This document shows positions 21,175 through 31,209 of a DNA stretch of 64,000 bases, in pieces. The translations under genes and the position numbers were made by a program. The stretch is from the NCBI GenBank assembly GCA_028554645.1, contig JAQOOI010000021.1, forward strand, positions 62,001 through 126,000, given 5' to 3'. Positions within the stretch are counted from its first letter, which is position 1. Every line of letters starts with the position of its first letter. This stretch comes from Omphalotus guepiniiformis (Eukaryota > Basidiomycota > Agaricomycetes > Agaricales > Omphalotaceae). The notes under the pieces were generated by a model. It was not told where the DNA came from. It was given only the letters and a program-made list of their open reading frames with translations, and did not search any database.

Positions 21175-23838
21175 ATGAGTTCCTTGTATTCTGATCTTCC
21201 ACCCAAGTCCTACTCTCTACGCGAGTATCTCCAGCTTGTAAAGCAGCTGGAGGAGATGGAGAGCCCTGAATTCTATCGCGTTCTGCTCACCGGTGAAGTT
21301 ATCGCTGATGTTGTTGAAGAAGGAGATGAGCATCAGGTGTCCCTTGACCTCACTCGCAACACCCTCCCTGTCAATTATGAGTTGGCTCTCATCCGGGATT
21401 ATGATTCAGTCATCGGAATCACCCAGGACATCGTCATAAACAACTTTATCTCCGTCTATCCCGTCCCCAACCCCTCGGAGGTCTTGACCTCCAGTATCCA
21501 TATCAAGTACCCCATTCCAGTCCAGAACGTGAGTGTTGCAGTTATGCCCAAGGCCCCCCCTCTAATCCTGCATATGCCACAGGGCCACGAGCGTGTTCCT
21601 ATTCATCATATCCCAAACTTTCAGTTCGGGTTCTGGGGCTCACGGCACATGCTCCACATCTTCTTCCCTACCCTGGCTGCTGAAGGCCACCGTAAACGCC
21701 CCCTGACAGAGGAACAACTGGCAGCGTTTTATGAGCAAGGTCTCCGCCCTGCCATCAAGGACCTCTTACCTGGAGATGTTTCTGACTGGCCTCCATCGTA
21801 CAAAGCAGAAATCTTCCGCGCTAGGAAACGGACAGGGCACATGGCATACCAGACCAAACTTTTGCCCGCTTGGCTACTTTCAGGGTTCGCAGACACGATT
21901 CGCCAATCATTGGAGGACAACAGGGTGGAGTGGGCCCGTGATTTCTTTTTTGTCCACACACTCCGGGGTACCAAAGGAGGTTCCAGGCATCGGCGCGGGT
22001 CTGCACAGGCCGCATTAGAGGAGTTCCTAACCCAATGCGACATTCCGATAGGTGTAACACAGTCGTCCGGGGAGTGGTGGATAGATATTGGCCTCGAAAT
22101 TTCCAGTCGTAGGGGTGACTGCCTTCATTGGGCGACATCCGCACACTTCCGTATCGTCCAGGAGCTGCTTCAGATCTCTGAAGAGAACGCCAGCCGTATC
22201 ACCAGTCTGGGTAGCTCCAAATACAACCGGGACATTGCTAGCCATCTCATGGCTGTATCAGGCTGTAGGATTGAGCCTGGTCAACGTGCCGCGAGCCCCT
22301 TCGAAGCTTGCTACTTCCAGATGTACACTACGGATAAAGCAGTGACTTATAACCCAGAGGGTCGCCATCATGGGAAGGCAATTACCATCAGTGCTGCAAT
22401 GGGGAATACGCAGCCTCCCGTCTTCATCGAGGGACTTTTCAATGCCTACACGGCAGCTCTTAAGGAGAGTCCATCCAACGCCCGTGTGGAAGCTCGTGTG
22501 CCTATGGTGCATGCCACAACGGCTTTCATGGACTTCTCCATCCCAGTCCTTCGTCAATCCCTTTTGATGGTCAGGAAGTCTGAATGGTGGTATGTAATCA
22601 TATCCTCTATTCAAATTTTCCATCTAACCAATGATAACCTATGCAGGAATTTTCGAGCGTATCGGGTGTCTGCTATCAGGCACATCCTCATGAGTCAAGC
22701 GTCCGGCCAGCCAGAGTTCCGGGTACACCCAGCCGCCCTTCTTCTCACTGCTGCTTGTGTTTGGCTAATCAATGGGCTACATTCACGCCCTGATGATGGT
22801 TCCGCAGCACGCAATCTCATGCGAGCAGTGTTACCCCTCACAAATGCGGCAGAGCCCGACTCATTCACCTTGCTGCATCCAAGGAGTGGTGGGGATGCCC
22901 AGGAGGAGGGGGAAGAGAGCGATGAGGAGCTGTATGCAGTGCCCTATTGTCCCTTTGGAGCCATCTTCCTGCGCCGTGTAGTTATTGATGTTGACGTCCC
23001 GCGCATGAGGAAGGGTGGCTTTTATTTGTCCTCCTCCGCCTTCCGGTTCATCTTTGGTGGCACAGAGCAGGAAATCAGGGACCGATATGCATCTATAGGG
23101 ATTCTTTCCAAGAATTCCACAGCTACGCGCCGTATCTCCACCAACAAGCTTTTCAAGACACCTCTTGTGCCACCTAATCCCTCTGGTGCCATTCTCTTCA
23201 ATCTCGAGGCCAAGGGCCATGCACTCCCCCCTCCAGCCGTGGATGCAGGTTCAGATGAGGAGCCAGATGCTGCTGGGGAGGCAGGAGAGCCTCAGGCTGA
23301 GGGGCTCGATCAACATCTATCAGATATTTACCGTCAATTTCTGGTCGACGTAGTCATGAAGACTCCCAACCCCAAGAGTGCCTCCTTACCCTCATATTTC
23401 AAGCTCACCAAGGATCAACGCCTGGCAGTCACTGAGGAGACTTACCAAAATGAATGTCTCTCAGATCTTTGGCGTGCTTGCAGTTGGAAGGTTGGATCAC
23501 CAGGGGAGTTCGATACTGTGTTCAGTCACCTGTTCCCAGTGAAGGGTCACGAAACGTCCTCAAAGGCCCAGAACTATTCTCAGTGCCGCTATTATACCAT
23601 GTGGAAGACTATGTGCAGGGATGCCACTCAGAAGGCGGTGGACGATGCCCGCCGAGCCATTCGTAGGAGGCTTTTGAGATTTTTTTGGCTTCCACATGCC
23701 GCTCAAGATAAGATGTGGACCACTTCATCCAAGGGTACTGGGTTCACCCACTTTCCTCCTGGTTCATCAGGGCCATCACCACGTATCTTATGTCGTGGAT
23801 ATCCAAATGTCAGAGTAGCTGAAGAAGTAGTTGAGTAG
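21175..23838 (+). CDS. Large protein of unknown family, probably element-encoded
   Basis: Two exons, 21175..22589 and 22647..23838, separated by a 57-nt intron (GTATGTAATC ... ATGCAG, with a CTAAC branch-like word). The intron is a multiple of three and stop-free, so the unspliced frame is also open. The spliced product is 868 residues from MSSLYSDLPPKSYSL. No catalytic motif or named domain is evident. Visible features are an aromatic-rich core (FQFGFWGSRHMLHIFFP, EWARDFFFVHTLRGTKGG), a long conserved-looking middle (HLMAVSGCRIEPGQRA), acidic linkers (EEGEESDEELY, GSDEEPDAAGEAGE) and a basic C-terminal stretch (ARRAIRRRLLRFFW). The coding end runs into the first copy of the downstream repeat. 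Repeats on both sides with a shared palindrome suggest a mobile element whose enzyme I do not recognise. Confidence 0.75.
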   Translation: MSSLYSDLPPKSYSLREYLQLVKQLEEMESPEFYRVLLTGEVIADVVEEGDEHQVSLDLTRNTLPVNYELALIRDYDSVIGITQDIVINNFISVYPVPNPSEVLTSSIHIKYPIPVQNVSVAVMPKAPPLILHMPQGHERVPIHHIPNFQFGFWGSRHMLHIFFPTLAAEGHRKRPLTEEQLAAFYEQGLRPAIKDLLPGDVSDWPPSYKAEIFRARKRTGHMAYQTKLLPAWLLSGFADTIRQSLEDNRVEWARDFFFVHTLRGTKGGSRHRRGSAQAALEEFLTQCDIPIGVTQSSGEWWIDIGLEISSRRGDCLHWATSAHFRIVQELLQISEENASRITSLGSSKYNRDIASHLMAVSGCRIEPGQRAASPFEACYFQMYTTDKAVTYNPEGRHHGKAITISAAMGNTQPPVFIEGLFNAYTAALKESPSNARVEARVPMVHATTAFMDFSIPVLRQSLLMVRKSEWWYVIISSIQIFHLTNDNLCRNFRAYRVSAIRHILMSQASGQPEFRVHPAALLLTAACVWLINGLHSRPDDGSAARNLMRAVLPLTNAAEPDSFTLLHPRSGGDAQEEGEESDEELYAVPYCPFGAIFLRRVVIDVDVPRMRKGGFYLSSSAFRFIFGGTEQEIRDRYASIGILSKNSTATRRISTNKLFKTPLVPPNPSGAILFNLEAKGHALPPPAVDAGSDEEPDAAGEAGEPQAEGLDQHLSDIYRQFLVDVVMKTPNPKSASLPSYFKLTKDQRLAVTEETYQNECLSDLWRACSWKVGSPGEFDTVFSHLFPVKGHETSSKAQNYSQCRYYTMWKTMCRDATQKAVDDARRAIRRRLLRFFWLPHAAQDKMWTTSSKGTGFTHFPPGSSGPSPRILCRGYPNVRVAEEVVE

Positions 23839-24385
23839 TACATTGTTGTTAACAACGTTCCAAAATACAATTTCGTTTTCTGCCTAGCAGTATGTGGGAT
23901 GAACGCTTCGTCTACGACGAAGTCTCGTGTGCGTCGTGTCTTTCCGCACTTTTCTCCAAATGTCAGAGTCGCTGAAGAAGTAGTTGAGTAGTACATCTTT
24001 GTTAACAACCTTCCAAGTACTTATGTCGTGGATATCCAAATGTCAGAGTCGCTGAAGAAGTAGTCCAGTAGTACATCTTTGTTAACAACCTTCCAAAATA
24101 CAATTTCGTTTTCTGCCTAGCAGTATGTGGGATGAACGCTTCGTCTACGACGAAGTCTTTCGGCACTTTTCTCCAAATGTCAGAACCTTTCAAAATACAA
24201 TTTCGTTTTCTGCCTAGCAGTAGGTGGGATGAACGCTTCGTCTTCGACGAAGTCTTGTGCGTCATGTCTTTCCGCACTTTTCTCCTGGCACAATGTCCGA
24301 TATGTTTCAAAAACAGTTTCTTTTTCTGCGTAGCAGTATGTGGGATGAGTGCTTTTGTCTATGATGAAGTCTCATGTTTCAAATA
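23805..24385 (+). repeat. Degenerate tandem repeats with palindromic core
   Basis: Four or five partial copies of a ~100-225 bp unit. The unit runs CCAAATGTCAGAGTCGCTG, TACATCTTTGTTAACAACC, CAATTTCGTTTTCTGCCTAG, CAGTATGTGGGATGAACG, then the palindrome CTTCGTCTACGACGAAG. Palindrome copies lie near 23910, 24135, 24235 and, mutated, 24350. The first unit starts inside the upstream coding region, so its last codons are repeat-derived or the repeat was copied from the gene end. Confidence 0.8.
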
Positions 24386-24390
24386 GCAAG

Positions 24391-24473
24391 TGGCCCTGTA
24401 GAGAAGTGGTCTATGTGCAGATTAGATTGATAGCAACTCAATCTGTGCACAGGTTCGAGTCCTGTATGGGTCA
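24391..24473 (+). ncRNA. tRNA-like sequence, possible SINE head
   Basis: It has a perfect T-arm (ACAGG, loop TTCGAGT, CCTGT, at 24449-24465) with a consensus B box GGTTCGAGTCC. An A-box-like TAGAGAAGTGG lies ~50 nt upstream, also a TAGA/TCTA D-stem. The CAGATT/AATCTG stem encloses a 16-nt loop. The acceptor pairs at only five of seven positions and there is no T33, so I doubt a functional tRNA. A pol III promoter in repeat-rich DNA fits a tRNA-derived SINE. A degenerate tRNA gene with an intron is the alternative. Confidence 0.45.
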
Positions 24474-25093
24474 ATCGCATGCGCATTATGAGGGTTGCTT
24501 CAATAATGTGTTCGCTTTTATTTTTTCATAGTAAATACAAATACTATCTCTTTGAAACTTAAGTGAAAGTGTGTAAAGTGCAACATATATTGATAATAGA
24601 AGAGTCTCATTGTAAGTTTCTATCTGTGATCTTACAGTAGTAATCTAAAAAATGTTATATGCTGAATATGAGTGATCTTAATATGAAGTTTTCCAAGTAG
24701 CCTGAAAGAAGTCCATACAATTCAATCAACTTAGACTGTAGATTTCACCATCTGATTTCATAAAAGAAATGCTTGACCAAATAACATTGTTCAATTGTAG
24801 AGCTCAGAAAAAAAGATCAGTCCTTATGAGCAGCCAAAACAAGGTGATGCAAATGCAATAAACAACTGATCCACAGAAATTTGCACATCCTGAATTCATT
24901 TTATTCACTCTGGTCTGTCAGACTCTACTCACTCTGTGCACCCTAATCTGTCAGACCCTACTTGAACCCTACTCACTTCACTCTGTCAGACCCTACTTGC
25001 ACACTACACACTCTAGTCTCTCAGACCCTACTCAGACCCTACTCATCCTACCTTTCAGACCCTATCTTGGACCCTACTAGTCTCTAATAACCC
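24474..25093 (+). repeat. AT-rich tract followed by CAGACCCTACT-rich tandem sequence
   Basis: 24480-24895 is AT-rich without a plausible gene. 24900-25080 repeats words of the form CTCTGTCAGACCCTACTTG about seven times with variation. It could be the body and tail of the tRNA-headed element upstream, but I have no second copy in the window to prove this. Confidence 0.5.
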
Positions 25094-25765
25094 CTAATGC
25101 CTCCAATGCTGCTCTTCTACCTCCTGGCGATCGACACCTCGGGGAAGGTCTCTTCCCGACTGGGCGTCGCGAACCTCTTCCTGCAATTTCATGGAATGGA
25201 CAAAGTACGAAATCGCTCCAGCCAACGGAAGAAACGCGTCGCGAGAGGCCGCTGCATGGCGGCGTGCTGTGAGATCTGAATAATGTGGACGACTGTAGCC
25301 ATATTGCGTTGGATATGACCAAAACCGGAAGTCACTGGCAAGGCCTATATTCGCTAGCTTCATCGAAGCCCGCAACAACTTTCTGAGCACTCGCTCTAGG
25401 TCTTGCCAGAGCCGTATGACCTCGCTGTCCAGGATGAACATGCCACCGGCACCGGGGGTACTGTCGGCAACCACAGGCATCGTCTCTTCGGTGTAGTCCA
25501 GAGGCTCGAGCCACTCTGTTTTGAAAGGGTCGTGCGCGGGTACAAAGGCGAGGTACGGCATCGAATCAGTCAGCCAGGCAGGGTGAGCTACCCTTGAGAG
25601 TGACTGACTCCTAGGGCTGGGGTCATGTTCGGACCGGAGGGGGACTTTAGGAAATCCAAGAGGTTTTCGATTGACGATTGTGAAAAGGTCGTTGTCGATG
25701 ACAGTATGTTGAAGGTTCGATGCCAATGATAGAGACACGCGCTTCGGGCCAGGTTGTTGAGACAT
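25094..25765 (-). CDS. Agaricomycete protein of unknown function, probably truncated
   Basis: A single open frame of 223 residues starting MSQQPGPKRVSLSL. It contains WLTDSMPYLAFVPAHDPF, a Leu-rich helical segment (VIRLWQDLERVLRKLL) and RFWSYPTQYGYSRPHYSD followed by SRDAFLPLAGAISYFV. From memory this layout matches the N-terminal part of a family that recurs in mushroom genomes, whose members are much longer; I know no function for it. The C-terminus (GVDRQEVEEQHWRH) reads like out-of-frame tail, so the gene is probably cut short near 25094. Confidence 0.5.
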   Translation of the reverse strand: MSQQPGPKRVSLSLASNLQHTVIDNDLFTIVNRKPLGFPKVPLRSEHDPSPRSQSLSRVAHPAWLTDSMPYLAFVPAHDPFKTEWLEPLDYTEETMPVVADSTPGAGGMFILDSEVIRLWQDLERVLRKLLRASMKLANIGLASDFRFWSYPTQYGYSRPHYSDLTARRHAAASRDAFLPLAGAISYFVHSMKLQEEVRDAQSGRDLPRGVDRQEVEEQHWRH

Positions 25766-25794
25766 TTTTTGTGTAAAGGACGAGCAGAGGTATA

Positions 25795-26260
25795 AAAGTC
25801 TGAGATGCCGAGAAGGCTCCTGTGTCGCAAGTCACTGCGCAAGTCACTGCGCCGGGGGACACTGAGAAATCTCTGGAAAGGACGAGCTCTGAGGTATCAA
25901 CTCTGAGACGTTCAAACTTTCCAAAGCTCCCTCAGTAAGCAACTGAATAAGAGATCAATGGATAAACCATTGAGATATGGTAAAAAGAACTTACCTGACA
26001 CTCGAAAATTATCCACGGCCGACTGCAAGAGTCTGAGACGCTGTCGGGGAGTATCCTGTGTCGCAATTCACTGCGCGGAGGGACGCTGAGAAACCTCTGG
26101 GCAGAATTCGAACGAGCTCTGAGGTATCACTCCGAGACGTTCACCAAAGAGGCTGCGGCACTGGTAAGTCACTGAATATGCCCAGGAAAGCAACTGGATA
26201 AGTAAGAAATGAATAGAGCCGATAAACAGAACGAACATACCTGTCACTTGATCCACAGTG
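25795..26260 (-). repeat. Diverged direct duplication of ~220 bp
   Basis: 25795-26010 and 26030-26255 share CCTGTGTCGCAANTCACTGCG, GGGACNCTGAGAAANCTCTGG, GAGCTCTGAGGTATCA and a final block where AACTTACCTGACAC corresponds to AACATACCTGTCAC. They lie just upstream of the minus-strand gene start at 25765. On that strand both end blocks look like intron donors (GTAAGTT, GTATGTT), so this may be a duplicated leader exon or promoter. Confidence 0.6.
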
Positions 26261-26426
26261 GTGGCTGAAATTTAACTTGGCTGAAATCCGTTCCGTGGAT
26301 ACCGGTTTGTTACCGGTTCGGTACATCACCTGACACATGTCATTTTTCCGCTCGGCCTCAGATTCCCGGAAATTTCCCTCCCCTCCAACAGTCCATGCTA
26401 AGTATCTTACTATCGCAAGTACACCA

Positions 26427-27019
26427 TCGCAGCTCAGAGTCAAGTTCCTGGTTCCAAACCCGCACAGCAGCGTACTGGCACCAAACCTTTCATGTCTCCT
26501 GACTTGCTCGACAAGACGTGGGAATTAGGGCATCTTTACCGACATGATCTGGAGGCGCTGTTCTGTATCATACTCATTATTTGCTATCACCATGAGGGGG
26601 ATTACAGAAGTTCCAGACTATACTTGAAGCCAAGTGCTCAGCGTCCGTATAATTTCTGGTTTACAGGTGAAAACGAGTCCGTATGTGAGCGAAAAAGGGG
26701 CGCTGTATAGTAACCCACCACGCGCACTTTCCGGCCTTTTGAACCTTGCCTGCGGTCCCTGCTCACTAGGCTTAACAAAGGTCATGTCATGACACTCTTT
26801 CATAAATCGGATATATATGCTGCTGCAGGGGATCCATCTGCTCTTGGCGATCTTCCAAAGTTTGACTGGGACGCGCTCAACAATGAGGTCACGTACGAGG
26901 CCTTCATCAAAGCTCTGTGGGCTAGTGGCGGCGACGCTGTAGAGGTAATTTATCTCGAACCTTTGCCTCTTAAGCGTGAAGATTTCGAGCTGCCGTCGAA
27001 GAAGGATATGGTAGAATGA
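26427..27019 (+). pseudogene. FunK1-type fungal protein kinase, C-terminal remnant
   Basis: The frame from ~26427 reads QRTGTKPFMSPDLLDKTW then ELGHLYRHDLEALFCII, the conserved C-lobe of FunK1 fungus-specific kinases (RTGT activation-segment end, HxYRHDLES helix), then YNFWFTGENESVCERK. After a likely intron (GTAACC ... CACTAG, about 26706-26770) it continues to GDLPKFDWDALNNEVTYEAF and stops at 27019. The N-lobe, the catalytic HRD loop and DFG motif are missing, and non-homologous sequence lies upstream, so this is a 5'-truncated remnant and not an active kinase. Confidence 0.65.
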
Positions 27020-27104
27020 ACTTGGCTTCATCGTTCTCGAGATCTATATCCAATGTACCTTCAATACCCTCGCTTTCATCTCTCGCTGTCACTCGCTTTC
27101 TACC

Positions 27105-27395
27105 TGTACAGAGCCAGACCTTTCGTCCAGGCTGGAAGTGCTCTGGTATAACTGGGAGTCCTGATTTATTGGCATTCGCGAGACGGTATACTATATGGCA
27201 CGGTTGGTCCGCGTTGACGCGTTGACGTTGGAGCCTTAAGCTGCTAGCTTAAGGAGCGCGGCAATAGTGAGTTTAGTCACAGGTTAGTCAGATGACCGCG
27301 AACCTAATGAGTCAACACCAGATAACCGCAACCAATTGTTTTCAACTTATGCCTTCAAACTTACTCTCACCGAATGCACTGAATCTGTACTTGTG
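27105..27395 (+). repeat. Direct repeat, copy 1 (with chromovirus integrase-tail remnant on minus strand)
   Basis: Matches 29290-29615 with small indels: CTCTGGTATAACTGGGAGTCC, GTATACTATATGGCACGG and the 3' block TTTTCAACTTATGCCTTCAA are shared. On the minus strand both copies encode SGLPVIPEHFQPGRKVWL-like sequence, the GPY/F region that follows the integrase core in Ty3 chromoviruses. They are degenerate and lack the catalytic core. Confidence 0.7.
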
Positions 27396-27770
27396 ACATG
27401 CTACTCGTTGGACTTAGAAGAGCAACTGGCTGGGTTTATTCAGGGCCAGCCACCGTCGTTACTATTCGCATCGACCTTCGAGCAATTTCTCCAACGTCAA
27501 CCTGGACACACTGGCACTCAAGCGCTTATTTCCTCATCCGCTGGCAATACCTCTTCCTCTGTTGCGCCGGCAGTTCCTGATGTGACAGTTGAGGGGGCGT
27601 CAATGTTGAATGTTGAGCCTAGTGGCTCCACCAATGCTGGTGACGATGTTGACACCTCAAGTCAAAGGGATGCCGCTCTTGATCAGCCTAGAATGGAAAA
27701 GCGAGGTGTCGAGGAAGTGGAGTCTTTAGCTGATGACGATAGGGCAGGAAAGCGTGTGCGTCAGGAGTAA
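27336..27770 (+). CDS. ORF of 144 residues, unknown, low confidence
   Basis: The first half overlaps the direct repeat. The second half is a Ser/Gly/Asp-rich tail ending DDDRAGKRVRQE, followed by a 3' region with an AATAAA signal near 27849. The tail could be the last exon of a degraded gene. I recognise no domain. Confidence 0.25.
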   Translation: MFSTYAFKLTLTECTESVLVTCYSLDLEEQLAGFIQGQPPSLLFASTFEQFLQRQPGHTGTQALISSSAGNTSSSVAPAVPDVTVEGASMLNVEPSGSTNAGDDVDTSSQRDAALDQPRMEKRGVEEVESLADDDRAGKRVRQE

Positions 27771-27881
27771 TCGGTCCTGGTAGATAGTTTTCTTGCTTTT
27801 TGTCTTGTTTTTATGCAGATTTACGTCTAGATGTTTTCTTTGATGTCAATAAAAATATACTCGTACACTTTCGCTATGTTC

Positions 27882-28625
27882 TTAGTGACCCTGTAAGTCA
27901 TTAAATGTATCCTCGGCATCGCGAGATTGCGACTCCGATTCAACATGAGCCCACTGTTCCAAGGTAGGTTGCGCTCGTTGTGGGTTGCGATCGTGCCATT
28001 CTTTCATCATATCCATAGCGCCGGCCATGTCAAACCACATTACCCACGAGTTGTGCTCGTCGCTATACCCTGTCCACTTAGCGTGATACTGGACGTGTCG
28101 ATTTGTGGGATGGCGACGCGACTTTGATCCAATTTCTTGGAAGGGCGCGTTGTCGTTATGTTGGTGGTACTGAGCCAAACTTTTCTTCCAGGTTGAAAAT
28201 GCTCTGGTATAACTGGGAGTTGTGACATTTCCGCGTTTCGCGATGCAGCGACGTTCGCTTTCTCGATCTCTTTCTTCAGGAACTCGTGGAGGTTGCGCAA
28301 GCTTTCAGCTTGGCGATCAGCGTCTGCGTCTCAAATATTCGATAGCGAAACCCGTTAGTTTTGCTCGTGTCCTACCTCGTGAACGTATAGCGCCATGACC
28401 TCTTCGTGGAATCTCTGATTCTAGACGACGTCCAGGTCCAGTGAACAACGATCGTTCGCCGTCGCTATGACGAAACGGAATGCGAGTGTCGCTATCTCGC
28501 TGGGAAGTGTGTGGCACGCCAAGAGTGGGCGTGGTTGCGCTTTCGCTATGCTGTGATTGCGCTGGTTGCTCCATGGTAGCAGCCTCAGTGGCCGTAGCCG
28601 CTGTTGTCGTTGTCGACATGTCCAC
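27882..28625 (-). pseudogene. Chromovirus deletion derivative: Gag start joined to integrase tail and chromodomain
   Basis: On the minus strand an ATG at 28625 opens MDMSTTTTAATATEAATM, a low-complexity N-terminus typical of Gag, for about 90 residues. The reading then passes with frame changes to VIPEHFQPGRKVWLSTTN followed by ITTTRPSKKLD (integrase GPY/F region), and then to a chromodomain-like stretch, VQYHAKWTGYSDEHNSWV (27882-28178). Protease, RT, RNase H and the integrase core are all missing, so an internal deletion of several kb removed them. Chromodomains target chromoviruses to marked chromatin. It is inactive. Confidence 0.6.
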
Positions 28626-29225
28626 TCGTCGTCATTAGAACTGGGAGCGGAGGATTGGCTAAATACGGTCAAGACCTCGACGAATTGTCCAAGCCTCGTA
28701 AATAACCAGTGAAAGATGAGATAATACATGTAGCGAGCGCCGATGAGAACGCCGAGACAATGCCGCTAAGCAGAACTTTGACGACGACGGCTTGACCTAG
28801 ACAAGTCTTGAGATAGTGGTATGAGTAGCGACGAGTAGCGCAATGAGATAAAAGCTGAAGTGGAGTCGACGAAAGATGAGAAATAGCGAGAAAATAGACT
28901 GAGAGACGAGAGACGAGACTTGAAACAAAGAAATAGAGAGATAAGGACGATTTATTTAGCCAATGCCTTGGCGCTATTCGAGTACAGAGTTTACATGCAG
29001 TGAAAGGATTCTAATGGAGTCACTATATGCATCTACGTGACCTGAAATGGCTCGGTCTTAGTAGCAATATTCACGCGTCGCTAGGTATGGCAGCGCATCA
29101 AGTCCTAGATAGGGGCTGTTGACAAAATAGGAGTTTCACGTGTTCGGTATAAGGTTGAGCCATTCATGCGTGCGCTTTGTTCGTTATAGCGCGGAAGCGT
29201 TCTGGAGGGCAGAAAAAGGGACACC
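28626..29225 (-). other. Probable leader/LTR remnant of the chromovirus derivative
   Basis: Upstream of the Gag-like start on the minus strand, with no coding sequence. A TGTCAACAGCC-type word on the minus strand at ~29108-29120 is a plausible LTR start, but I found no second LTR, so the assignment is inference. Confidence 0.35.
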
Positions 29226-29620
29226 TCATGACAGCATGGCCCAATCCAGCACTTGGTCCAATTTTTTGTGAGGGCGCGTCGTCGTTATGTTGGCTGTACA
29301 GAGCCAGACCTTTCTTCCAGGCTGGAAGGGCTCTGGTATAACTGGGAGTCCTGATTTATTGGCGTTCGCGAGACAGTATACTATATGGCACGGTTGGTCC
29401 GGGGTTGGAGCCTTAAGAGGGGCCTTAAGCTGCACTGCTAGTAGTAGCTTTAACTTAAGAAGCGCGGCAATGCCACAGGTTAGTCAGATGACCGGGAACC
29501 TAATGAGTCATCACTGAGTATTGAGGAGTAACATTAGTCAGATAACTGCAACCAATTGTTTTCAACTTATGCCTTCAAACTTACTCTCACCGAATGCACT
29601 GAATCTGTACTTTGTGGCAT
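29226..29620 (-). pseudogene. Chromovirus integrase-tail remnant within direct repeat copy 2
   Basis: The minus strand reads HIVYCLANANKSGLPVIPEP then FQPGRKVWLCTANITTTRPH, again the integrase GPY/F region. Nucleotides 29290-29615 are the second copy of the repeat at 27105-27395, so this fragment was duplicated or two related insertions decayed in parallel. Confidence 0.55.
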
Positions 29621-31209
29621 TGGCGGTCTAGTTCAACGGCTTGTCTCGGGCTTGGAGGGCTACTCGTTGGACTTGTGTCGCGATGCAGGTCGAGCGGTGT
29701 TTTTGCGAAGTGTTGCATGAGTCGAAGTCGATAGGCACTCGGATTGCCAGGTGTGCTTCGTTATATTTGTGTGCTTTTAGTCTGCCACTGATAATTGTCT
29801 CAGAAAGGCCGGGAATTTTGCTAGCATGATTTAACAGGCCCAAATTCGAGTTGATACCTCGAGTCGCTGGGCTCATGATAGGTCTGCTGAAGCAAACCCC
29901 GCCTATTTTGCTACTTCTCTGAGCAACCAGATCATTTTTCGTGCGGGTATACAGCGACGCAATCGACCGCAATTTGCCACGGCACTACGTGAATACTCGT
30001 AGCTGCTGCAGCATTCGCTCAAACACGAAGTTGGCGATGACGCTATGAGCGGCTTCATTGTGGAAAGTGAAGAAAGCTATACTTTCTGCGCTTGTGCAGT
30101 GTCCCTCTTTCACGCGGCTTTGTCTTCACCAACTAGTTTGGCTTCGGCAGTGTACGATATCCCACTCGAAGCCCTTCCTTTGCCTGGGCTTCCCAAGCTC
30201 TCGGAGTACGAAGGACCACGCACCCTCGCGTCAATTTTTCGGTAAACATCACTCCCTGCGCCATGTCTCACTCAAATCTATATGTGAATGTCTCGTCGAT
30301 ATTGCAGGCGTTTTCAGACCTCGCTCAACGGATTCACGCGGGGATGCCATCATTGCTCGAATATCAGTGCACTCCCGCGCGCCTGATCCAGCGTTGGTTA
30401 GGATCCTCCGAGCTGTTGTTTGATACTTTTGAGCTTTGGATGACGGTTGGGTCTACGATCTCTTCCTTATGGCCGGCGGTGAAGAGCAAGACTGCACTCG
30501 ACGTGAGCTCATACAGATTTTTCTGGCCATTGATGCAGATTCTATGTTAGAGTCCTCGTTAGCCACATGAAGAAACTCAGTTCTCCCTGTATCCATTAAC
30601 AGTGGGACGTGTTTCCTTGTCCATCCACGCCTACGACTCCGGTTCAATTTCAGTCGCAAGTTCTGCGCCTCTATGCAAGTGCTGCTGAACTACGAAAGCA
30701 CAAGTATCTGGAGCTACCGTCAGGCTGGGTCGACCCTTCCATCTTCAAGTCTCGATCCTCATCCGATCATTCTTGCGGGCGCAATCCTCGCCTCTCTATC
30801 GGTGCAACCTCCATCAACATCGACCTCAACGTATATATAGAGCCTAAAGAGGGCGCGATGGAGATCGTTCGGTATGTGCTACCGCTCTTTGGAGGTATAG
30901 GCGGGACGATCGGGGGGGGGGGGGGGGTTGAAATCTGAAGTTAGCTGGAGTACCTGCTGCTGAGTGGGGAGCAGAAGCGGCGCACCAGTTCGAGGATCTA
31001 TCCTGGGAAATTATGGGGTCGGGTATCTCTCGACGAGAAATATATCTGCGTTTGCCTATTTCATGGAAAAACGGGCGCTGTCCCGGACGAGGTCCACGTT
31101 TAATATTGTTCGACCAGACGTTGTTAGTTTTTGCGCCAGATTGTGAGCTATGCACACAACAAAAGTGAGAAACCGGGAAAGGTGGACGCGGCGCGCACAA
31201 GTCAACTCC
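29621..31209. other. No gene I can support
   Basis: Short ORFs (30045-30245, 30263-30550, 30609-30938 plus) could be pieces of a degraded gene: the first ends near a possible donor at 30241 and an acceptor TTGCAG precedes 30309. I recognise no domain in them. A run of 16 G lies at 30912-30927. Confidence 0.4.

Noticed and set aside
21175..23838. Known transposase (KDZ, Plavaka, hAT) or TET/JBP enzyme for the 868-residue protein
   Set aside because: I could not find the DDE/zinc motifs or the HxD...H iron motif expected of those families, so I left it unassigned.
30912..30927. Run of 16 G as a structural element
   Set aside because: A homopolymer of this length is more likely slippage or sequencing error; there are no further G-tracts forming a clear quadruplex.
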